Shown: positions 1 to 9,642 of the stretch, in pieces
How the letters are laid out: each line of letters opens with the position of its first letter
How positions within the stretch are numbered: position 1 is the first letter of the stretch
Assembly: GCA_900617975.1 (NCBI GenBank)
Contig: UZAE01000777.1
Location: 1-18,359 of the forward strand
Origin: Rodentolepis nana
Taxonomy: Eukaryota; Platyhelminthes; Cestoda; Cyclophyllidea; Hymenolepididae
Direction of reading: 5' to 3'
Length of the DNA: 18,359 nucleotides
The notes under the pieces: generated by a model
What the model was told of the DNA's origin: nothing
Seen by the model: the letters and a program-made list of their open reading frames with translations, nothing else
Databases searched by the model: none
Made by a program: the position numbers and the translations under genes

Positions 1-22
1 GAATATTTCGATTTTAAAACAT

Positions 23-326
23 TTATTTATTTCAAATGGCAGGCGTTTTGATAGTTATCATTAGCCATTAGCTGACTTCGAACTTCACAGTGGGGAAAAA
101 CATCAAAGTGAGAAAAATTCAAAAGGGGGACCGAAGATGTAAAAGAGACAGACGCAATGATGGAGAGTAGGTTAAGGTGAGTACTGTGGAAGTGGTCGGC
201 TATGACATACAGCGGAGTAATACTAGCCTAAAGTCAGAAGTCAACTGCCGGTTAATAGACTTTTTTGCCGTATGAATATACGTTGCCCAGGGTGCACCAC
301 GTGGAGGTAATTCTTATCGCATGCCC
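23..326 (-). repeat. SINE-like retroposon, copy 1
   Basis: This is one of seven copies of a short interspersed element; its 5' end is at 326 and its tail at 23. Read on the minus strand it has the family landmarks in order: the head with CTCCACGTGGTGCACC, the GGCAAAAAAGTCTATTAAC block, GGCAGTTGACTTCTGACTT, CACAGTACTCACCT, a pyrimidine-rich middle, GAAGTCAGCTAATGGCTAATG and an AAATAAATAA tail. It is flanked by a 15-bp target-site duplication differing at one base: TCGATTTTAAAACAT at 8-22 and TCGATTTTTAAACAT at 327-341. That pattern is known from LINE-type target-primed insertion. The middle is shorter than in copies 4 and 6. The sense frame contains stops, so it is not a gene. Repeat identity is near certain; calling it a SINE is an inference. 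Confidence 0.9.
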
Positions 327-341
327 TCGATTTTTAAACAT

Positions 342-1550
342 ATGCTCAGCTGTTGAAATGATAACTCCTAATATCTTTCATTTTACTAATCGACCTATCT
401 CTCTTTCTCTTTTTAGTTTGTACGAAAGAAGGAACTTGCAGGTGCCTCTCAAGCGGAGGGAAGATGATTTACTTTGATGCCTCTTCTCCCTTTCTTTTGT
501 CTTTCAGCCGCCAAATCCCCGAGAATTAACAAGTTGAGCTTCTTTTATCCTTTTACAGACTTTGTCCGCCCAAGTTTGCCTTAAAATATTGTTTTCGCTC
601 CCTCAACCTCCCCCCTCCCTCTCTTCAGTTTCATTTTGTATAAAATAAATACTGCCAATGGAGAAATTGAGGCTCTCTTTCCCGTTTATGTTTTTCCTAT
701 CTGAAATGTGATGCACTTACATACTACTTTATTGCATTAAGTAGATATGCAAATATATTAACGGAGGTGAGTTTATAATGGCTTAAGTAGTAAGTAGCCT
801 GTAAATTGTTATTGTATTCTGTCAGTACTAGGATCTCGTAACTGTTGGAGCTATATATAATGACACTCATTCTATGCATAATAGTAATCTGGGGGGTGGG
901 TATTATTTTTGCCCGCAGAGTACCAAAAATCATTTTTGATTTTGCTCAAAATAAATTTAATGTATAGCAAGCAGGTGTTGAGAAAAAACTCTTGATCCTC
1001 GGTTAGTTAAGCAGATCATGTTCCAAAGTTCGAGTTTTCCTCTATCTCATTTTTTGCATCGCTGTGTCTATCAAGAATAAATTCAACGTTTTTCTTCCAT
1101 TGTTTGAGAAGAACTGTGATATTCGGGAGATTGGCATTTTGGTTTGTGAAGGATGGGATGGGGTAATGGCACAATTTTGGTTCAACGGCGCACCAAATCA
1201 CAGTATGAGTCATCTTTAACTTAGACAATGGCCTACTTGGTAGTCAAATTTGGGTCACCATCTTTGCTATAATGGACCATACGTCAAATTAGCTTGGACA
1301 CCAAAGTTATCTCAAAGCTGCCAATTGTTAACCACTACTACTAATTTCTACAAATGGAATAATCGGCCTATAAATTGCTTTCACGACTTTAAGAAAATCT
1401 CCTCTTTTTATGTACTAGTTTAAGCAATCACGTGAATATTTACTTATTCCCAGTTAATATCGTGAGTAATTTTTGCCCTGGGGACATTGATGGGAATTAT
1501 ATTATCCCATCTCAGACGCATGCAAAATGTCAACTCACTTGATCGTGCTT
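342..1550. other. No recognisable gene
   Basis: AT-rich sequence with a pyrimidine-rich patch around 590-630 and only short ORFs on either strand that resemble no family I recognise. No RNA gene, further retroposon copy or long inverted repeat was seen. Confidence 0.5.
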
Positions 1551-1760
1551 GAGTGCAAAATGCGTCTTCCGGGATGAGTCATTCACGCCCGACCAGTGAC
1601 TCGGCAACATTGGGGGAAAGTGAATTGGAGTTGCCGGTGTGGAGAATGTTGGCACGAAGCTCTCTCAGTTACTGCTTTTTGAAACACAAAAGCACTAGCC
1701 CCTCTGGAATCATTACTCATTAGAGAAAATAGGTAAAATGTGTTTATGGGGAAGTTAAGT
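1551..1760. other. GC-richer island, unidentified
   Basis: This stretch is visibly richer in G and C than its surroundings and may be the remnant of an old element or exon. All three frames on each strand contain stops within about 50 codons, and no protein motif was recognised. Its segment 1669-1684 (TTACTGCTTTTTGAAA) recurs exactly at 2736-2751, in both cases a few bases upstream of a GCCCC run. This could be a shared ancient repeat or chance. Confidence 0.3.
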
Positions 1761-2735
1761 TGGCACCTGCCCTAACTCCCAACGAGAACCGAATGGAACG
1801 GAAATTTGGAAACCATTTTAATAAGAGTTCAAAAGAGTAGATCAATGGAGTCCAAAATTAAATTTAAAATCGACCTTAAAAATTAGAAGGAATAAAAGAA
1901 TATATATAACAAATTTGTGATTCATAGGGGGGGTACAGTAGACATGATTACTAAAATGTCATTTTCTCAAATGGTAATGCTTTTTTTCTTAATATTTCTA
2001 CACGTTGAATATCATATTTCTTCCTTGAAAAGTTTTCTTTCCCAATTCAACGATGAGTAAAATTTTAGAACAAAGAGTTAATGAACTTTCGCGCTGCAAT
2101 ATCTCTATGGAAATAGATCTCTTCTCGATGTTTCTACTCCTGATAACTCCTTAGCTCTTTGAATCACTCTAATCTGTGCAATAAGAGAAAACTCTTGTAA
2201 GTTCACTTGAATGACAATGAACTGACAACCCCTCCTCATAAATTATGTTAACCGCGTAAAAACTACTTATTCCTGCTTTCCATTAATTTTTGGATTCCGT
2301 TTAGAAATCGCATTGGGATGGGGGAAGAGAGAAAATGGAGGAAATCTTTTGACGTCTCTAACACCTGTGGGATCAACCTAAACGAAGTAATATCTAAGAT
2401 TTCTGGTGTTAATGTTCATTCCCAAGTAAAGTTTCGTTCTCCAGAACTAGTTAAGTAAAGCCAATTTGAAGTTGTTCTAAGCACAAGATTATTCGATTTC
2501 TTCCAATGAATATCATAATACAGAAAATTTGACATGGGTATTCTCTAAGTGAATACGTTCGGTTCATTCCAGCATTGGAAAGTTGGGATAATTTGGCATA
2601 GTGCCGTGTAAAACAATGAGTTGTCTGGTACTATTTTCGAAAAGTGTACTGACTTTCTCCCTTTTAATATACCCAACAAGACAACAACTGAATCAAACAC
2701 GAGGAGGTATCTGAATTTGGGGGGATAAAGTTGGT
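1761..2735. other. No recognisable gene
   Basis: AT-rich DNA with no supportable gene. A minus-strand ORF of 83 codons (2545-2796) overlaps its right end but has no recognisable motif, and its composition looks like chance. Confidence 0.45.
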
Positions 2736-2960
2736 TTACTGCTTTTTGAAATGAAGAGTCATTGGCCCCCATGTGGTCGTCGAACCTTATAGTCACGCTT
2801 ACGCGATTGACTCATTCCTTGAAGTGGTTTAGACCCCCACAGGAGGAGGATGTCTATAATGCCTTAACGGCGACCACCCACAGCGATCATCTCCGGATAA
2901 CGAAATATAATTGGCAGCTGACAAGGCTGCCCAAGTCGCGTTGATTTCAGGCTAAGTAGG
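2736..2960. other. GC-richer island with a 60-codon orphan ORF
   Basis: The plus strand carries an open frame from 2762 to 2944 in sequence much less AT-rich than the flanks. Its product is hydrophilic and I do not recognise it; no catalytic or metal-binding motif is visible. The other frames and the minus strand were read as well, and none gave a family match. Local composition suggests an eroded coding fragment, most plausibly of an old transposable element, but this is an inference from composition only. Confidence 0.25.
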
Positions 2961-4129
2961 CTCTGCCTTATTCCAACTTTCAAATTTAACATTCATTTAG
3001 AAGGTATGAACTCAAATTGCTGACCCAAGAAATTCGTTGAATAAGATGGAGAAAATCTGTGAAGCTTTTTTTCTTCATGTGGGATTAAAAGTTATATTCC
3101 AAATGATTGGCACAAAGGTCTGCTATTTGTGTACACTCACTCAGGGTTGCACTCAATCGGTGTTACTTTTAATGGAACACGTTTTGCAGAATCCCACAAC
3201 GATGTATAAATTTTGAATAGTTCTACATATTTCTAATTGAACAATAGTTTCGAGAGACCTGTAATTTTTCTGTAATTACATTAACAGCACTATTGCTTCA
3301 CGTTTGTATGAATCTTAGCATTCGTCAGCCTACGAAGTGCCCTTAACTTGATTCAAGTCGATATCAAGATATTTCATCACAGGTTTGAGTTTAAAACAAA
3401 GTTCGTTAAATTAATAAATTGCACGGTAGATGGGGCTCATAGGAGGAAGCTAAAGAGCTTGCTTTGTCATTTAATGAAGCACTCAGTAGAAATGCAAATT
3501 GGTGTTAGCCTTTAGCTCAATGATCACTAAGATAGCGTGGGAAGACAACTGATAGGATCAGACTGGAATAGTGGAAGAATTTACATTGTGTCCACAGCAA
3601 TGTATGAAGAATCTCCTTGAAAACTCGTCATTTTCTTTTTAAAAACACAACGAGAATAAAAGTGCTCTAAAATTAGTTGACTTGTGGTGAAGAAGTGTCC
3701 CTTAATGTTAATTACAGGAGCAAATCAAGGATAGGTGTATTACTTTGCCATCATGGGATTTTTCAATACTGCCGCTCTAATTTCGCGTTAATTTAATTTA
3801 CTATGCGAGTTGAGGAAGGAAGGCAGTTCGGTCATGATGAAGAGCTCTTCAACTCCCCCCCCCCTAATTTAATGGCAACTTTGTTCCTAAAACAAACAAC
3901 TTGTCAAATGTACTTCAAGACATGGGTTTGTTCGGATCAACTTTTACTTTTTACCTCAATTTGGGCACGGAACTACCACGGACGCATTTTTTAAACACCC
4001 TCGATTTCGACTATTGCATTACTCATTTTAGTAAGTGGTACAAACATCTCTCCTGGAACTTCCCGAAATCGACTATTTAGACATCCGAAATTCAGTCCAA
4101 CAGGTGAATTGAGCAATTTCCTCGGTCTT
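2961..4129. other. No recognisable gene; C10 tract
   Basis: No gene can be supported. A run of ten C residues occurs at 3855-3864. A 63-codon plus-strand ORF (3803-3994) runs through that tract and has no recognisable domain. The right edge abuts the target-site duplication of retroposon copy 2. Confidence 0.5.
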
Positions 4130-4144
4130 AATATTATCGTTACA

Positions 4145-4470
4145 GGGTTGTGGGATAGACTTACCTCCTCGTGGTGTACCCTGGGCAGAGCATAATCATA
4201 CGGCAAAAAAGTCTATTAAGCGGCAGTTGACTTCTCACTTCAAACTACCATCACCCTACTGAATGTCCTATTCGACCCCTTCCGCAGTACTCATCTTACC
4301 CTTTCTGAGCCTCTGTATCTGTCTGTTTCTTTTACATCTGTGAATCACTCTTCTATTCCCCCTCCCGAATTCTTCTCAATTTGATGTTCTTCCTCCCCTC
4401 TGTGAAGCCCGAAGTCAACTAAAGGGCTAATGATAACTATCAAAACGCGCCTGCTATTTATTATAAATAA
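4145..4470 (+). repeat. SINE-like retroposon, copy 2
   Basis: Plus-strand copy beginning GGGTTGTGGGATAGACTTAC and ending in a TTATAAATAA tail. It carries the family blocks CCCTGGGCA, CATACGGCAAAAAAGTCTATTAA, GGCAGTTGACTTCT, CAAACTACCATCACCC, a C/T-rich middle, GAAGCCCGAAGTCAACTAAAG and AGGGCTAATGATAACTATC. The best target-site duplication in the window flanks it: AATATTATCGTTACA at 4130-4144 and AATATTATCGCTACA at 4471-4485, 14 of 15 identical. This fixes both ends of the element to the base. The potential sense reading frame is interrupted by a TGA near the centre, so no protein is expected. Confidence 0.93.
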
Positions 4471-4529
4471 AATATTATCGCTACATGTTAAAACTGTTGT
4501 TGGTAACGTGCAAGTCAATTCACACAATT

Positions 4530-4744
4530 TTCTACAAGGACTTCTCTACTCGCACTGCAAGTGTCGTTATCTTAAGGACAGGAAAAAGAATTTCTGGCGC
4601 TGTCAAGGTGATCAGATCTGGTTGAAGGGTTCATTTGCAGGACTGGTCGATCACATTATCCCGATCCATTTGCACCTGACAACGATTCCTAACGCATCAT
4701 CATTCACTAGAGCTTCTATAAGAAAGTATACTTTCAGAATTTAA
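4530..4744 (+). pseudogene. Degenerate FLYWCH-type zinc-finger fragment
   Basis: An open frame (4430-4744) starts inside the tail of retroposon copy 2, so its first ATG is not a biological start. From about 4530 it reads like a FLYWCH module. There are aromatic positions in LLYSHCKCRYLKDRKKNFW, a WRC at 4595-4603, then QGDQIW and KGSF where the second Cys-Lys-Gly is expected, and an HxH pair (HLH, 4667-4675) followed by a proline-containing exit. The second metal-binding cysteine appears to be replaced by leucine, so the finger is probably non-functional. FLYWCH domains are known in metazoan DNA-binding proteins and in some Mutator-like DNA transposons. I saw no transposase downstream before copy 3. 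The assignment is from motif spacing only; a short Cys-rich chance ORF remains possible. Confidence 0.5.
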
Positions 4745-5174
4745 ATAATGTTTAACTATTGATGTCAACATTTCATTGCCTTCTTCATGGCAATTACAAT
4801 AGAATGCCCGAGAAGAATATTACTCCTCAATGCCTTTGTCACGTTGCCTCAATACTGATTCCTGAGTAGGCCTATTCTTCCAACTATTTCTGAACGCATT
4901 TCCAAATATAGCCTCCCTGCTCACAACAATGCCATTCAATGCCATTCTTGAACACACTTGTTCACTGGAACTTACAAGAATCTGTTGACCTGATCATCAA
5001 TGTTCGCATTTTATGGGTTGTAAGTCGTCATATTATGGAAGATTTGGTGTAGTAAGTCATTTACAGTTCTCTATTGGACGTTGGGTGAGTATTTACGCTG
5101 ACCTCCCGTATCTCAGCACGGATCTTATTCATTCACAAGGTCCTAATATGAGATAAGATTGCCTGCGAAACTAA

Positions 5175-5502
5175 TTGTTTATATCAATAGCAGGCGTTTT
5201 GATAGCAATCATTAGCCGTCTAGCTGACTTCGGGCTTCACAGAGAAGTGGAGGAACATCAAAGTGAAAAAAAGTTCAGAGGGGGGGGGGAGAGAAGAACG
5301 ATTCAAAGATGTAAAAGAGACAGACAGATAGACACAAAGGCAGAGAAAATGTAAGATGAGTACTGTGAAGGGGTCGAATATGACGCAGTGAGGTAGTGCT
5401 AGTTTGAAGCGAGAAGTCAACTGCCAGTTAGTAGCCTTTTTTGCCGTATGAATATACGTTGCCCAGGGTGTACCACGTGGAGGTAGGTCTATCGCACACT
5501 CC
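5175..5502 (-). repeat. SINE-like retroposon, copy 3
   Basis: Minus-strand copy whose 5' end is at 5502 and whose tail is at 5175. It shares the family blocks, including CCTCCACGTGGTACACCC in the head and the AGCCCGAAGTCAGCTAGACG segment before the tail. It is bounded by a 17-bp duplication: ATTGCCTGCGAAACTAA at 5158-5174 and ATTACTTGTGAAACTGA at 5503-5519, matching at 13 positions with all four differences being transitions. A ten-G run (5280-5289) corresponds to the C-rich tract of the sense strand. The greater decay of the duplication suggests an older insertion than copies 1 and 2. Confidence 0.9.
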
Positions 5503-5855
5503 ATTACTTGTGAAACTGAGATATTTAAAATAAGTTTGACGTTGATTATTTAATTATTGCTAACCATCATCGCAAAATATTTCACCCTATTTGATTTTAG
5601 AGTGAAATAATCTGCAATATTTATTTTTCTTAAATCTAGCAATGGTACAAGACAGAATCAATTTGCCTTTTCCTAAGGTCAAGTTGACGAGAGATTATAA
5701 GGTCAAGTCAATCAACACCGACGAAATTCAAAACCACCGTTCTTTACTGTCGCTGAACCTTCGGATTTTTAAGGCCAATAGAATAAACAAAGCATAAGTG
5801 AAAGATTCACAAGATTTTGGACACACTTTCCAGTAAATGTTATGCTTGAAAGCCC
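5503..5855. other. Spacer between head-to-head copies 3 and 4; orphan 51-codon ORF
   Basis: This 353-bp spacer separates the 5' ends of two divergently oriented retroposon copies. It contains a plus-strand ATG ORF from 5642 to 5797 (51 codons, rich in Lys, Arg and Asn). The upstream frame closes immediately with TAA and TAG, and no family is recognised. Nothing else is evident apart from the duplications at its two ends. Confidence 0.4.
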
Positions 5856-6198
5856 GGGGTGTGCGATAGACTTACTTCTACGTGGTGCACCCTGGCAACG
5901 GATAATCATACGGTAAAAAAGTCCATAAACCGGCAGTTAACTTCTCATTTCAAACTACCATCACCCCACAGTATGTCATATTCGACTACTTTCACAGCAC
6001 TCACCTCACCTTTTTTTCTACATTTGTGTCTGTCTGTCTGTCGGTCTCTTTTAAATCCATGAATCATTATTCTGTCACCTCTCTCGAATTTTGTCACTTT
6101 GATGTTCCTCCTCCTCACTGTGTAGCCCCGAAGTCAGCTAAAGGGCTAATGATTATTATCAAAAAGCCTGCCATTTAATATAAATAAGTAAATGTTTT
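5856..6198 (+). repeat. SINE-like retroposon, copy 4
   Basis: Plus-strand copy with the intact consensus head GGGGTGTGCGATAGACTTAC, followed by TTCTACGTGGTGCACCC, the pyrimidine middle with a (CTGT)n expansion near 6029, and the GTCAGCTAAAGGGCTAATGA segment. It ends in an ATAAATAAGTAAATG tail. The duplicated target includes TTGAAAGCCC (5846-5855) and TTTAAAGCCC (6196-6205), and may extend left to GTAAATGTT on both sides with a four-to-five-base difference. The exact 3' boundary is therefore ambiguous by about ten bases. The GG of the antisense donor-like motif is mutated here. Confidence 0.9.
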
Positions 6199-6205
6199 AA
6201 AGCCC

Positions 6206-7790
6206 TTCATATTTTTATTAAAAGTAATGTTGATGACGTCAGGAAAATGCTTTCAATGAGCAATAATTGTAGACAAATGCACTAAAAAATTTTAGTTAAG
6301 CTTATATTTAAAGTTGACGGTATTTATTAAGTGGTAAAAAATAGATGAATAACAGTGGAACTCGATTTTACGGGTGAATGTGATTTCGAGCAAAGTTCTT
6401 TCAAGCAACTTGAAACTTCTCTTCTACTACTTGCATTTCTATCATTGCTAGGAGTAAATTATTATAAAAGAAAAACCATCACAACCACTTTCAATGCTAT
6501 TAGAGAGTGTCTCTCAAAGAAGGAATGGCGAACAAGTGTGATCTTAGCGTAAATTTCCCCAACCAAATTGAAATAGTGACCAAGTTTATATTGAAAGCAA
6601 AATTGTCGTATATGGGAATGTTCCACTCAATGTGCTGACTTAGACAGCATATGGGAGAGAAAAGAGATGCGTGATTACGATTCCACGCTTGGCAATGTAA
6701 TTTACAGAGGCCAAACGATGGTAATCGTTTTTTGTTTAAGCGCATGGATGAAAGTCCCATCCAGCCCTATTTAGTATTTAATATGTGTTTTAGTAGCAAG
6801 TACGATTAAAATTATGTCTAGCAAATGAAAATTAACTTATTCTTATATGATTCAGGGAAGTTAAGTGTTCAAGGGCGTATCGAATTCCCAGAATATTTAG
6901 AATTTTGGAAACCACTTCTCCGTTTGCAAAGACGGTGACGAAACGATACGGGTACCAAAATTGTTATGAAGGTAATGTAATACTGAACGCCCTTAGTTCT
7001 GTCATGGAGTTTGGAACCGCATTTCTAATTTCAAATCAAATCTGTCCTTCTTTCTCCGTTCTGCTATTCACAAAAAAAAATAAAATTAGTAATGAGTTTT
7101 CTGATCTTGTGAATGCAAATTTACTTACAGACCATCCATAAATCAATCACAGGTGAATGTTTATTGGTCTTTCAAACGAATGAATTTCTGCGGGCAAGCC
7201 ATGTTACGTGCGTCTGAAAGATGTTTAGACCTATGGATCAATCATTCTGATGTATACTACGAGTTAGATTGAAGCATAATAATCAGTATGTGAAATCGTG
7301 TATTCACATTCGAAGCAGACTATTTGGTTGAGAACCCCCTAACTAATTCGGCAGAATTATAGACGCTGTGACTCATCATGAATAATGAAATTAGTTGTTA
7401 TTGCAGTGTTCAAGACGCTCACTCAATGCCGACACACATACAATTACTGTTTTGTTAATAATCATCGACGTAGTTGCATGTCCCCTTTATGCATGAATTT
7501 GCATAATTACGTCCTCACACCGGGCCCGCATCGAAACTAAGTGACGACTTTCCTCGGATTGTATATTATTCTTATGATACGTGGCATCGCTATCATCTTC
7601 TCTCGCACTCTCCCTCTTTTTTACAATGAGTCATTTGGAAACCTTCCTCTCCAGCCCTTTTTTTCCACGTTATTGGGAGAATAGCATGCAAACGCCTCAC
7701 GTCTTTTGCCATTGATAGAAGAGCCCACTTCCTCACTAATTCTAGAGATCTACTTATATAAATTAAAAATGGCAGCGTGATATATTTTCT
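6206..7790. other. No recognisable gene
   Basis: Several short ORFs occur on both strands (6355-6552 and 6905-7141 plus; 6500-6760 minus). The plus-strand ones open on GTG or TTG rather than ATG, and none shows a known domain. The first contains one hydrophobic run followed by basic residues, which could be chance. A poly-A run lies near 7071. No further repeat copy or RNA gene was identified. Confidence 0.45.
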
Positions 7791-9120
7791 CTAGACGTTA
7801 ATTAACCATTCTTTCTTCCCAGTGGGCGGCCACAATTTTGTGGACTGTTTTTTTCCCAACTCTGGTTGCCACCAGTATTAGGGGGAGGAGGATGACTGTC
7901 TTCAATCTCAAGATTCCAGCATAATTCCATTCCATAGCCAAAACCTCTTTGTGCTTGAAAGTTGATTCGATACCTTTATACAAAGTAATTGGTTTGAGTT
8001 TTGCCCGCTAAGCCGGTGGCAAAAACTGTATCAGATGCTGATTTCAGCTAAGAGGATTAGCTGTCATTCTCGTTTCCTTAATCACCCACCCCTCCTCCAT
8101 TTCAGAGACCAATTCACCTTCTTCTGATTTCAAAATCTAACACCTGAATAGTGGATTTTGTTATTCCTGCCCAGCGCAATGCAGTTTTTTATCTTATGAC
8201 CAGTGCGGGCAAATGAAAGATATTGCATAACTTTACCATAGATTACAGAAAGTTTAGCTCAAATCATATATTTGCTAGAAGTGTCGGTTCCCTCCAAAAT
8301 CCGCATTGGCAACGTTGTCTAAACACTAAGAAGAATCACACGTTAGCAAGTAAAGAATTTCCGTATTCAAAAGAGTTCCAAAACCATTATTGACAAATGA
8401 GCCGATGTCAATACGTAATGGTGAAGCGATCGCATTTTCATGGGAAAATTACTTCTTCACTCGACTAGGCTATGCTCAATGCTGAGTCTACCCGTAGCAC
8501 ATAAAACTTCTGACCTGTGAACTAATTTTATTTGCCGATGTGCCTTTCTCTAAGACCAGGTAGCTTACAGCCTATGTCACATTTTAGTCAGACTACACGC
8601 GCAAAATATAAAGCGACCTAGTTTACGGAAAGCAGTGGAAAATCTGTCCAAACAGCTCTGAGTCACTATTCTAGATGAGTGACTGTGGGTGGTGAATGTT
8701 TTCTCTTGGGTGGAGATGTGAGGCAAATAGTTCACCAAAATTAACTCTATCTTTGACTGCATTAGAGAACAAATGATGGCGTATTCATACGACTATCGAA
8801 CGTTTATTATGGCTATCACCAGTATTAACTGTGTTTCCACAAGAAAGCTTCGTAAAATTGTAGGCTTATTCTAACCTTCTGGAGCATGATAAACAGTGAT
8901 AGTTAAGTCTGGCTGATTAAAGCGTTTCACATCAATTTATTTCCATAAGACCATACATCTACTAAACATGATAGATGGAAAGCAATTATATTAATTTTCT
9001 TGGGATAATTTTTGAACAGATCTTGTTAACAGATCTTAGCCATGGTATTCAATGCTGGCGTAAGGTTAGAAATCATTATTTTCCTGTAAATGTGTGAGTT
9101 AATGAAAAACTATTGACTGA
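7791..9120. other. No recognisable gene; small hairpin
   Basis: Only short orphan ORFs are present (for example 7798-7983 minus). A 7-bp inverted repeat, AGTCACT at 8661-8667 and AGTGACT at 8678-8684, is the only local structure noted and is too short to interpret. Confidence 0.45.
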
Positions 9121-9240
9121 TGGTTGTGCGATTGTTAGAGATCACGAGGTTGATTCTCCCTCGTGGCCAATCACACATCGATGTGGTGGACCAATCGCAT
9201 TGATTAATTCTGGTTAGCACGAGGAGTAGCAAAAGGCGAT
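9121..9240 (+). repeat. Probable tRNA-derived SINE relic
   Basis: The segment starts with TGTGCGATTGTTAGAG (9125-9140), which resembles the D-arm/A-box part of a tRNA-derived promoter. It continues into a T-arm-like hairpin: CACGAGG (9143-9149), loop TTGATTCTC, CCTCGTG (9159-9165). The loop resembles the TTCGATTC of a Pol III B box with one base lost. The anticodon arm is missing or deleted, since the two boxes are too close for a real tRNA. Downstream lies a perfect 12-bp palindrome, CACATCGATGTG (9174-9185), and sequence without tRNA character. This fits a decayed tRNA-derived SINE head and unique body; the right boundary is a guess. Confidence 0.42.
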
Positions 9241-9634
9241 TTCTCCTAATAGTGAAAATAGACAATTATCTATACACAAGTCGTGACGAAAATATTTACT
9301 AATTGGTCAGTGATTGGTCATAGGGCATTCATTTATGAACTCGAGGCACATTTTTCGAAATATTTCAGAGGAGGGTTCATTAAGTAGTCACTTCGTATAA
9401 GGCTTTATCAATTCTCTACCACCAACACAATATGCAAACATGAAATTCCCGAAAAGAAAAGGGTGAAATAACTCGTTGTATAAACACGGAGGAGAGGTTG
9501 CAAAAGGAAGAGCAGGAAATTGTAATATTCATATCTTCACAATGTATTCGTAATTAAAACTGCTTTTCATGCATTACAATAACTTATTAAAAATCTCTCT
9601 AGTCAATTTCAACTGGACCCCTACGTAAATAACA
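9241..9634. other. No recognisable gene
   Basis: AT-rich sequence ending at the duplicated target of retroposon copy 5. Nothing beyond short chance ORFs was seen. Confidence 0.45.
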
Positions 9635-9642
9635 CTGAGCAT

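Noticed and set aside
5455..5510. Antisense retroposon head as a spliced-leader RNA gene (exon followed by GTAAGT)
   Set aside because: No ATG-ending leader, no Sm site and no conserved small-RNA layout; the sequence belongs to a dispersed retroposon with target duplications.
8005..8070. GGCAAAAACTG and TCAGCTAA reminiscent of retroposon blocks
   Set aside because: Order and spacing differ from the family and no continuous alignment is possible.
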